Shown: in pieces, positions 9,385 through 15,829 of the stretch
Position numbering within the stretch: position 1 is the stretch's first letter
How the letters are laid out: the number at the start of each line of letters is the position of its first letter
Position numbers and translations under genes: made by a program
The notes under the pieces: generated by a model
What the model saw: only the letters and a program-made list of their open reading frames with translations
What the model was told of the DNA's origin: nothing
Database searches by the model: none
NCBI GenBank assembly: GCA_013141455.1
Contig: JABFQW010000018.1
Coordinates: forward strand, 1-64,000
Origin: Bacteroidales bacterium
GTDB taxonomy: Bacteria; Bacteroidota; Bacteroidia; Bacteroidales; F082
Direction of reading: 5' to 3'
DNA length: 64,000 nucleotides

Positions 9385-9760
9385 TGTTAAATTTTACTTG
9401 AACGAATTCAACTTTATTTCATTTTCGTGACAAAAATATCGAACATAAGCGGCATTCTGATTGTTACGGATAAATTAAGTTTTCATGAAAATAAGCCGGG
9501 TCAATTTGAAATATTTTTCCATGAAGCGCTGAACCACAATATGATACAGTCATTTTTCAAATTAGTAAATGAGAATCATTGAAAATCAAACAGATATATC
9601 GTTTCCATCTGATCATAATCTGTGTTTTTTGTGTTGACCATTGTATAAAATTGGCGTAGCTTTACAAATTGTATCAAATGGTGGCTGGTTCCATGACAGG
9701 CGCTTCTTTAACGTTATATATGTTTCTAAAAATGAATGTCTTTCGCGTAATTGTGAAATT
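9385..9760. other. Divergent intergenic region with candidate histidine-kinase promoter
   Basis: TTG at 9634-9636 and TAGCTTTA at 9657-9664 (one mismatch to TAnnTTTG, spacer 20) form a plausible promoter for the kinase gene, with transcription starting near 9671. That would exclude the in-frame TTG at 9641 as the translation start. No gene is seen in the rest. Confidence 0.35.
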
Positions 9761-12700
9761 ATGGATATAGATTCTTTACAATGGAGAGAAGTCGTTGATG
9801 GAATCCCGCAATTCGTTATTGTGGTTAACGAAGTGGATGAAATAATCTATTGTAATCCGGCTACCTGTATTACCCTCGGCTTTGACAGAGACGAAATCAT
9901 CGGAAGTCCGTTTTCGGGCCTGATCGTTTCAGCTGTCAAAGTAAATAAAGATCAAACGGAATACGTCGAAAACCAGGATAGGTTGGCTTTGGGATTGAAG
10001 TCAAAAAGTGGTGAAATCGTGCAATCAGTTTTCAGAAATGAGTTTTTCGATTCACTCGATGGTAAGGTAAATTATCTACTTCAGGTAAGCGCAACCAACA
10101 GTGGAAAATATGAAACATCAACCGTAATAAACCCTTACAAAGATATCATAAACGCGATTCCTGATTTGTTGTTTGTCATTGATAGCCAATATCGTATCAC
10201 ACATTTTTATTCGCCAGGTGATGAGCTTTTGGTAACGCCGCCCTATTTTTTTCTTGGTAAAAAGCCCGAAGAGTGTTTACCGCCACATGTTGCTATTGTT
10301 GTGATGGAGGCGCTTGAAGAGGCAAAAAAATGCGGGAGTTCGCAAGGCAGGAGGTATAGTCTTGACAATGGTGAGGATACCAGATGGTTTCAACTTTCAG
10401 TTAAATACAGCACCTCCGGAAATGACGATGTTTATATTGCACTCGCGCGTGATATAACTCAGTCAGTATTGAATGAGTTGGCGCTTATCGAAAGCGAATC
10501 GCGTTACCGGGCTGTTGCCGAAAATTCAAATGCCGGTATCGGACTCGTTGATAATGACGAAAAATTGGTTTTTGTGAATGAGACATTTGCAGGGATGCTC
10601 GGTTATTCGCGGGAAGAAATGCTCGGAAAATCGTTGTCAATTTTTACTACTTCAGATAATTTCGAGCTGTTTCGTGAAAAAACCTTATCCCGGAAACCAG
10701 GGCAATCCGATACCTATGAAACGGTTATGATTCATCAAAATGGTGAGAAAAGGGTTCTGTCTGTTTCGGCTTCTCCGCTGTATGCCCCTAATAATGAATA
10801 TATCGGTACGGTAGGCGTTTTAATTGATATCACCGAACAAAAACAAGCAGCGGCGAGTTTGATCGAAACGAGTGCACGCTTACAGGCAGTGCTGACTTCG
10901 ATGCCGGATATGATTTTTATTGTCGGCAAAAACGGCGACATTCTTGACTATTTTGTTAATGAGCAGTTGTTTCCATTGTTCGACAGAAATATGATGATGG
11001 ATGCAACGATTCATACAATCTTTAAGGAAGATCAGCACGAGTATATATTCTCGTCGATCGATAATTGTTTAGCTCAGCATACAACACAGGTTGTGACTTT
11101 TCAATTGATAATTGATAACAAACTCAATCATTACCATGCCAGATTATCTCCTATGAACGAAAGTACGGTGGTAGCTGTAGTAGAGAATATTACTAATTTA
11201 ATAATCCTTGAGAACGAATTATCTGATAATCAAAAACTTCTTTCATTATTGACTCAATTGGCCAGTCGGTTCATCAATCTGCCAGGTCATAATATTGACA
11301 CTGAAATACACAGAGCTATTGCCGAAATAGGTGTGTTTGCAGGAGTTGACCGCGTATATTTGTTTGATTTCGACTGGGTTAACGATACATGTTCGAACAC
11401 ACATGAATGGTGCTCACCCGGAACAAGCAAAGAAATTCAGAATCTTCAACAAATTCCGAATGAGATGTTCAGGGCCTGGGTCGAAATAATTAAAACAGGG
11501 CAAATCATTCAGGTACCCTCAGTAGCGATGCTTCCGCAAGACGAACTGAAGCGACTTTTTGAAACCCAAAACACCCGGTCGGCCATTGCTATCCCGATGA
11601 TGGACGAATTGGAATGCCTGGGCTATGTAGGTTTTGATACGGTTGTCGACGAAAAGCATTTTTCTGAATCGGTGGTGTCGATGTTGAAAATATTTGCAGA
11701 GTTGGTTACAAATCTAAAAATCAAACAGAATAAAGCTAACCAACTGAACCAGAGTAAATTGATTCTGGAAAAGCAAAATATTCAACTATTGCAACTAAAT
11801 GAACTTCTCAGACGAAATAACGACGAAATAAAACTGAAAAATGCGGAACTGGCGCTGGCAACAGAAAAGGCCGAGGCCAACAATCGTTTGAAAACCGCTT
11901 TTTTGAATAATATCTCACATGAAGTGAGAACGCCCTTAAATGGTATTGTTGGATTTGCACAATTTATTGCTGATGACGATATGCCGGCTGAAGACAAAAG
12001 GGAATATGTTGAGGCGATGAACATCAGCGTAAACAGATTAATGAACACCATGTCGGATATACTCGATGTTTCATTACTCATGTCGGGCAATATGAGTGCG
12101 GTGAACGAAGAATTTAATCCAGGTGATTTGTTCCACGAGGTGTATAAAAAGTTCGTAGAGTCGGCTGTTGCTAAAAATATTGAATTTAAACTCATTCAAT
12201 CAGGTGGTTCAGAGCCGGAAAAAATTTATTTCGACCGTGGATTTGTTACCAAAATATTGATTGAATTGGTTGACAATGCCATCAAATACACGGATCGGGG
12301 CCATGTCTTTTTTGGTTTTAAATTCAGAAAAGACGAAATTGAAATATTTGTCGAAGATACCGGTCCGGGTATTTCCGAAAAAGCCCTGCCCGACATATTT
12401 GAACCCTTTACGCAGGAAGATTATTCAAGTACACGGTCACACGAGGGCAGTGGGTTGGGACTGACCGTGGTCAGGGGTCTGGTCGATCTGTTACACGGAA
12501 CCATTCAGATCAATACAAAAATTGATCAGGGAACAAAGTTCGTTGTTATTCTGCCCATTAAAGATCAAAATATCACGCAAACAGTTATAAGTCAGCAGGT
12601 GCCTGTTAATCAGCCCTCAACGCTTTTGAAACCGGTTATTTTGCTTGCCGAGGATGAAGAGCTGAATATTCTTTATACGAAGCGAATTTTCAAGAATAAG

Positions 12701-12988
12701 AACTTTGACCTGATTTTTGCAAAGAATGGTAAAGAAGCAGTTGAAACTGTTACTAACACACCCGAAATCGCATTGATACTGATGGATGTTAAATTGCCGG
12801 TTATGGATGGTATGGAGGCAACACGCAGGATAAAATCGATAAGGCCCGGATTGCCTGTTATCATCGTTACTGCATACGCAGGGAACGACTACCGGCAGTT
12901 GTGCCTTGAAGCTGGATGTGATGAATATATTTCGAAACCATTCGAGCCAAAAGAACTTTTCGATCTGATTGATCAGTTGATTAAGTGA
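9761..12988 (+). CDS. Multi-PAS/GAF hybrid histidine kinase with C-terminal receiver
   Basis: A 1075-residue soluble-looking sensor kinase without an obvious membrane segment. Order: PAS domains at about 10-130, 130-270, 270-400 (AENSNAGIGLVDNDEKLVFVNETFAGMLGYSREEMLGKS) and 400-510, a GAF domain at about 520-660, a coiled coil, HisKA with the phospho-acceptor His near 720 in NNISHEVRTPLNGI, HATPase_c (N box ELVDNAIKYTDRG, G boxes DTGPGIS and GSGLGL), and a receiver from about 958 (LAEDEELN, phospho-Asp in LILMDVKLPVMDG, KPFEP Lys). I chose the ATG at 9761: it starts directly before the first PAS domain, while the upstream TTG frame adds 40 unrelated residues. No output response regulator is adjacent. 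Confidence 0.88.
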   Translation: MDIDSLQWREVVDGIPQFVIVVNEVDEIIYCNPATCITLGFDRDEIIGSPFSGLIVSAVKVNKDQTEYVENQDRLALGLKSKSGEIVQSVFRNEFFDSLDGKVNYLLQVSATNSGKYETSTVINPYKDIINAIPDLLFVIDSQYRITHFYSPGDELLVTPPYFFLGKKPEECLPPHVAIVVMEALEEAKKCGSSQGRRYSLDNGEDTRWFQLSVKYSTSGNDDVYIALARDITQSVLNELALIESESRYRAVAENSNAGIGLVDNDEKLVFVNETFAGMLGYSREEMLGKSLSIFTTSDNFELFREKTLSRKPGQSDTYETVMIHQNGEKRVLSVSASPLYAPNNEYIGTVGVLIDITEQKQAAASLIETSARLQAVLTSMPDMIFIVGKNGDILDYFVNEQLFPLFDRNMMMDATIHTIFKEDQHEYIFSSIDNCLAQHTTQVVTFQLIIDNKLNHYHARLSPMNESTVVAVVENITNLIILENELSDNQKLLSLLTQLASRFINLPGHNIDTEIHRAIAEIGVFAGVDRVYLFDFDWVNDTCSNTHEWCSPGTSKEIQNLQQIPNEMFRAWVEIIKTGQIIQVPSVAMLPQDELKRLFETQNTRSAIAIPMMDELECLGYVGFDTVVDEKHFSESVVSMLKIFAELVTNLKIKQNKANQLNQSKLILEKQNIQLLQLNELLRRNNDEIKLKNAELALATEKAEANNRLKTAFLNNISHEVRTPLNGIVGFAQFIADDDMPAEDKREYVEAMNISVNRLMNTMSDILDVSLLMSGNMSAVNEEFNPGDLFHEVYKKFVESAVAKNIEFKLIQSGGSEPEKIYFDRGFVTKILIELVDNAIKYTDRGHVFFGFKFRKDEIEIFVEDTGPGISEKALPDIFEPFTQEDYSSTRSHEGSGLGLTVVRGLVDLLHGTIQINTKIDQGTKFVVILPIKDQNITQTVISQQVPVNQPSTLLKPVILLAEDEELNILYTKRIFKNKNFDLIFAKNGKEAVETVTNTPEIALILMDVKLPVMDGMEATRRIKSIRPGLPVIIVTAYAGNDYRQLCLEAGCDEYISKPFEPKELFDLIDQLIK

Positions 12989-13123
12989 TGGTTGTCGTTT
13001 ACAACACAATTATCTCTCCTGTTTTTTTTACTTTTACCCAATATTCGGGTTTCACTGATTTCCTGACCCGAAAAGTAACTATCAATTTTGTGTAAATTCA
13101 CCTGTCTGAATGAAAAGATTACT

Positions 13124-14230
13124 ATGAAAAGTCGAAGCCTGATTTATTATATTCTTAAGCGTTATTCTTATTTGGCTTCACGATTGTTTTATCGTCGGTT
13201 GACGATACATAATGTTAAAAATGTGCCTGCTGACGGGCCGCTTATTTTCGTCCCGAATCACCAGAATGCCTTTATGGACGCGATTATGGTTACGGTAGTC
13301 ACTCCAAGGAATCCGTGGTATCTGACACGTGCCAGTGTTTTTGGGAGTGCAACAGCACGTTATTGGCTCAATAGTTTACAAATGATTCCGATTTATCGGT
13401 TTCGCGATGGACTTCAGAATGTGAAAAAGAACGATGCTACCGTTGAGTTGAGTTTGAAGTTACTCAACGAAAATGAAACGATACTGATTTTTGCCGAAGG
13501 AAATCACGACTGTCGATGGTCGTTGAGGCCATTGCAAAAAGGATTGGCACGCATATCTTTTGCTTTCGAATCATCGGTTAATTTTACGGGTGAGCTGATG
13601 ATTGTCCCGGTCGGACTTCAGTATGAAGACCATAATCGATTCAGGTCGGAACTGTTAATTAACTTTGGTGAACCTATCAAGGTATCAGACTATAAGGAAA
13701 TATATCAAACAGATTCCATAAAAGCAACAGCACAACTCATTGGTGATGTAAATAGTGAACTCGAAAAGTTAATCATAAATATCCAACAAACTGACCGGCA
13801 TGATGAGATTAAGTCAGCCATCAAAAGTAGAGCCGGAAGAGAAGTGGATCTTTTAAAACGACTTAATGGCGACCAACAATTTTTAAAACAGGGCGACTTT
13901 TCGGAAAAAGCCTGCCAACCGCTGAAAACAAATAGTATGTTGGCTATTGTGGCATTCCCTGTCTTTGTGTATGGCTTTCTAAATCACATCATTATCATTT
14001 GCGGCATCAAACTGATACTTTCAAAATTGATGAGTGACAAGCATTGGACATCCTCTTTTAAATTTGCAGGAATGATATTTCTTGCCCCGGCTATTTATTT
14101 TTTACAGTGTTTATTGGTTTACCATTTTTATCCTGGCCTGATGTATGTTACGGTTTATCTTGCCAGTTTACCGGTGAGTGCTGTCATGGCCGGCGATTAC
14201 TATCATAAAGTGCTTCAGCATAACAAATAG
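13124..14230 (+). CDS. PlsC-family lysophospholipid acyltransferase
   Basis: A 368-residue membrane acyltransferase of the 1-acylglycerol-3-phosphate acyltransferase fold. Block I is VPNHQNAFMDA (NHxxxxD catalytic pair); block III is FAEGNHDCRW, a variant of the usual FPEGTRS. The C-terminal third has hydrophobic segments around 270-290, 310-330 and 335-355, typical of the longer Bacteroidota homologues. ATG at 13124 gives MKSRSLIYYILKRYSYLASRLFYR; the upstream TTG at 13088 is less likely. Predicted role is membrane lipid acylation; acyl donor and acceptor unknown. Confidence 0.8.
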   Translation: MKSRSLIYYILKRYSYLASRLFYRRLTIHNVKNVPADGPLIFVPNHQNAFMDAIMVTVVTPRNPWYLTRASVFGSATARYWLNSLQMIPIYRFRDGLQNVKKNDATVELSLKLLNENETILIFAEGNHDCRWSLRPLQKGLARISFAFESSVNFTGELMIVPVGLQYEDHNRFRSELLINFGEPIKVSDYKEIYQTDSIKATAQLIGDVNSELEKLIINIQQTDRHDEIKSAIKSRAGREVDLLKRLNGDQQFLKQGDFSEKACQPLKTNSMLAIVAFPVFVYGFLNHIIIICGIKLILSKLMSDKHWTSSFKFAGMIFLAPAIYFLQCLLVYHFYPGLMYVTVYLASLPVSAVMAGDYYHKVLQHNK

Positions 14231-14325
14231 ACTGAAAAGCTGAAAAATGTTTATCCTATACCTGTTGGAAAAAATATAGAATCTGGCAGAAGCATTGTTG
14301 AGTAAAGGAAAAAATTTAAAATAAA

Positions 14326-14356
14326 TTTGGTCGGAAATAAAAATCGTGTAATTTTG
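14326..14356 (+). promoter_or_regulatory. Strong promoter of the tRNA-Asn locus
   Basis: TTTG at 14326-14329 and a perfect TAnnTTTG match, TAATTTTG at 14349-14356, separated by 19 bp, followed by GCACCC. Transcription should begin near 14363. It now lies 20 bp before the first tRNA relic and 262 bp before the intact tRNA, so the three relic units would be transcribed as a leader. Confidence 0.65.
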
Positions 14357-14376
14357 CACCCTCAAAGCTGAAATAT

Positions 14377-14618
14377 TCCTCCTTAGCTCAGTTGGTTAGA
14401 GTCCCGCACATGCGGGATTAATCAGAGGGGAAAAGGAAAAAGAAGAAAATAAATATTCCTCCTTAGCTCAGTTGGTTAGAGTCCCGCACATGCGGGATTA
14501 ATCAGAGGGGAAAGGGAAAAAAGAAGAAAATAAATATTCCTCCTTAGCTCAGTTGGTTAGAGTCCCGCACATGCGGGATTAATCAGAGGGGAAAGGGAAA
14601 AAAGAAGAAAATAAATAT
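14377..14618 (+). repeat. Three tandem relics of the tRNA-Asn 5' half, each carrying a 16-nt palindrome
   Basis: Units start at 14377 (80 bp), 14457 (81 bp) and 14538 (81 bp) and differ only in the A/G-rich spacer. Each begins exactly at tRNA base 1 (TCCTCCTTAGCTCAGTTGG) and keeps the D arm. The 10 bases CATCTGACTG (5' side of the anticodon stem and part of the loop) are replaced by TCCCGCACATGCGGGA, with 7-bp arms, at 14402-14417, 14482-14497 and 14563-14578. TTAATCAGAGGG then resumes the tRNA sequence, and an A/G-rich spacer of about 26 nt ends the unit. The T arm and 3' acceptor are missing. TCCTC at the unit start could pair with the GGGGA that follows the anticodon relic, giving a small cloverleaf-like fold. 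None can be a functional tRNA. Confidence 0.9.
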
Positions 14619-14692
14619 TCCTCCTTAGCTCAGTTGGTTAGAGCATCTGACTGTTAATCAGAGGGTCGCAAGTTCAAGTCTTGCAGGGGGAG
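14619..14692 (+). tRNA. tRNA-Asn (anticodon GTT)
   Basis: A complete 74-nt cloverleaf: acceptor TCCTCCT/AGGGGGA (one T-G pair), D stem GCTC/GAGC, anticodon stem TCTGA/TCAGA with loop CTGTTAA (anticodon GTT), variable loop GGGTC, T stem GCAAG/CTTGC with loop TTCAAGT, discriminator G. CCA is not encoded. It is the only intact copy among six related sequences in 14377-15464 and is followed at once by a terminator. Confidence 0.95.
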
Positions 14693-14693
14693 C

Positions 14694-14723
14694 AAAAGGA
14701 GATCAATCATGGTCTCCTTTTTT
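14694..14723 (+). terminator. Rho-independent terminator of tRNA-Asn
   Basis: GGAGATC and GGTCTCC pair (one T-G wobble) around the loop AATCAT, flanked by AAAA and a run of six T. It lies between the tRNA 3' end and the GIY-YIG start codon at 14729. Confidence 0.8.
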
Positions 14724-14728
14724 GCATT

Positions 14729-15031
14729 ATGTATTACTTGTATATTTTGTATTCCGAATCTTTTGATAAGTATTATGTTGGTGTGACTGACAATCCGGAT
14801 CGACGATTGTGGGAGCATAATAACCTACCTCGCAATACATTTACTTCCAGGTATAGGCCATGGATATTCGTAGCATTGTTTGAGTGTGCCCGAACACAAG
14901 GTGAAGCAAGAAAAATAGAGAGTTTTATTAAGAAGCAAAAAAGCAGGAAATTGATCCAAAAGATAGTGGATCAAGAACCGTTAACAGGTATTTTGGCTCA
15001 GTTGGTTAGAGTCCCGTTCGTACGGGATTAA
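14729..15031 (+). CDS. Small GIY-YIG nuclease, copy A, C-terminus derived from a tRNA relic
   Basis: A 100-residue single-domain GIY-YIG (URI-type) protein. The GIY equivalent is LYI at 4-6 and the YIG equivalent YVG at 16-18. Arg26 and His30 in DRRLWEHN and Glu59/Glu64 in GEARKIESFIKKQKSRK fit the catalytic positions, so the domain looks complete. Known members are DNA nicking or cutting enzymes, including homing endonucleases; the target here is unknown. The last 12 residues (LAQLVRVPFVRD) and the TAA stop are encoded by the D arm, palindrome and anticodon-arm remnant of the downstream tRNA-Asn relic. The ATG lies 5 bp after the tRNA terminator, with no clear ribosome binding site, so expression may be low. 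Upstream in-frame TTG at 14681 lies inside the tRNA and is not credible. Confidence 0.8.
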   Translation: MYYLYILYSESFDKYYVGVTDNPDRRLWEHNNLPRNTFTSRYRPWIFVALFECARTQGEARKIESFIKKQKSRKLIQKIVDQEPLTGILAQLVRVPFVRD

Positions 15032-15078
15032 TCAGAGGGTCGCAAGTTCATCCCGCACGTGCGGGATTGCAGGGGGAG
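14994..15078 (+). pseudogene. tRNA-Asn relic A with two inserted palindromes
   Basis: Matches tRNA-Asn from the D stem to the discriminator, but the 5' acceptor strand is missing. The bases CATCTGACTG are replaced by TCCCGTTCGTACGGGA (15012-15027), and the bases AGTC in the T arm by TCCCGCACGTGCGGGA (15051-15066). Everything between and around the palindromes is identical to the intact tRNA. It overlaps the 3' end of the GIY-YIG ORF. Confidence 0.85.
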
Positions 15079-15079
15079 C

Positions 15080-15109
15080 AAAAGGAGATCAATCGCGGTC
15101 TCCTTTTTT
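15080..15109 (+). terminator. Second copy of the tRNA-Asn terminator
   Basis: Same GGAGATC/GGTCTCC stem as at 14694-14723, with the loop AATCGC in place of AATCAT, then six T. It should stop transcripts coming from copy A. Confidence 0.7.
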
Positions 15110-15114
15110 GCATT

Positions 15115-15417
15115 ATGTATTACTTGTATATTTTGTATTCCGAATCTTTTGATAAGTATTACGTTGGTGTGACCGACAATCCGGATCGACGGATGTGGGA
15201 GCATAATAACCTACTTCACAATACATTTACTGCAAAGTACAGGCCATGGATGTTGGCAGCATTGTTCGAGTGTACCCGAACACAAGGTGAAGCAAGAAGA
15301 ATAGAGGGTTTTATTAAGAAGCAAAAAAGCAGGAAACTGATCCAGAAGATAGTTGATCATGAACCGTTAACAGGTATTTTGGCTCAGTTGGTTAGAGTCC
15401 CATTCGTACGGGATTAA
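15115..15417 (+). CDS. Small GIY-YIG nuclease, copy B
   Basis: Second 100-residue GIY-YIG protein, about 88% identical to copy A. All putative catalytic positions are kept (LYI, YVG, DRRMWEHN, GEARRIEGFIKKQKSRK). Substitutions are scattered, mainly in the middle (LP to LL, SRYRPWIFV to AKYRPWMLA). The C-terminal 12 residues are again encoded in a tRNA-Asn relic and are identical in the two copies. It begins 5 bp after a duplicated terminator. Whether it is expressed cannot be told from the sequence. Confidence 0.75.
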   Translation: MYYLYILYSESFDKYYVGVTDNPDRRMWEHNNLLHNTFTAKYRPWMLAALFECTRTQGEARRIEGFIKKQKSRKLIQKIVDHEPLTGILAQLVRVPFVRD

Positions 15418-15464
15418 TCAGAGGGTCGCAAGTTCATCCCGCACGTGCGGGATTGCAGGGGGAG
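15380..15464 (+). pseudogene. tRNA-Asn relic B with two inserted palindromes
   Basis: Same arrangement as relic A: TCCCATTCGTACGGGA at 15398-15413 in the anticodon arm (one arm mismatch) and TCCCGCACGTGCGGGA at 15437-15452 in the T arm, ending in the tRNA 3' strand AGGGGGAG. The following sequence (CTTAAAAATC) leaves the array. Confidence 0.85.
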
Positions 15465-15465
15465 C

Positions 15466-15829
15466 TTAAAAATCAAATGGTTACACGAAAGTGATAACCC
15501 TTTTTTCATTTAATGCGACCAAAAATGCGACCATAAGTATTCGTATCAAAAGAAAATGGTTGACAAATAAGGGAAAGAAAAACTCTGAAATACCTCACAA
15601 TTACACCCAGAAAAAACCAGGACGACAGTTTTCAAAATCATAGAAAAATCGAGTAACCTGAAGACGGAGAGTGTATTGATGCAGGTAGAAAGTTATCATC
15701 CGGCTGATCCACCCGCAACGAGTTCAAGGTTGAAGTTTTTCATCATATGGTGATATTAATGTTGGATAGTTTAAGTAGAAAAATTATTTGGCAGGATAAT
15801 GACTAAGTTATATCCTATTCTATTCTTAA
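15466..15829. other. Intergenic region between the tRNA array and the aryl polyene operon
   Basis: Holds the direct repeat AATGCGACCAA / AATGCGACCAT at 15512-15534 and an integrase-like remnant (15506-15643, separate entry). The rest must include the promoter of the ammonia-lyase gene; no perfect TAnnTTTG is seen (the best candidate is TTG at 15762 with a degenerate element near 15784-15790). No intact gene. Confidence 0.4.
15506..15643 (+). pseudogene. Possible N-terminal remnant of a tyrosine recombinase
   Basis: A 45-codon open stretch reads FNATKNATISIRIKRKW followed by LTNKGKKNSEIPHNYTQ. This resembles the N-terminal strand of Bacteroidota phage/transposon integrases (xxTxxIxxRKxKxNKKGxxPIYxRI). 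It has no start codon in frame and stops at TAG 15641-15643. Its position just downstream of a tRNA array fits an old element integrated at the tRNA. The match is short, so this is a suggestion only. Confidence 0.3.

Larger units (their letters stand above)
14681..15452 (+). repeat. Two tandem 386-bp units: tRNA 3' end + terminator + GIY-YIG ORF + palindrome-bearing tRNA relic
   Basis: Copy A spans 14681-15066 and copy B 15067-15452. The start of a third unit (TTGCAGGGGGAGC, 15453-15465) closes the array. Both begin inside the T arm of tRNA-Asn and end with the perfect palindrome TCCCGCACGTGCGGGA. The copies have diverged in the ORF (12 of 100 codons changed) but keep the same length and reading frame, so the duplication is not very recent, or it has evolved under constraint. 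Confidence 0.9.

Noticed and set aside
9641-9760. N-terminal extension of the histidine kinase from a TTG start
   Set aside because: The predicted promoter -7 element lies inside this stretch and the 40 residues do not resemble a PAS, membrane or signal segment; ATG 9761 directly precedes the first PAS domain.
12617-13009. A 130-codon minus-strand frame in the receiver part of the histidine kinase
   Set aside because: Fully antisense to a conserved receiver domain; no motif of its own.
14377-14692. CRISPR-like appearance of the 80/81-bp periodic array
   Set aside because: The repeated part is tRNA-Asn sequence, the spacers are nearly identical A/G-rich segments, the period is too long for a CRISPR array with few units, and no cas gene is near.
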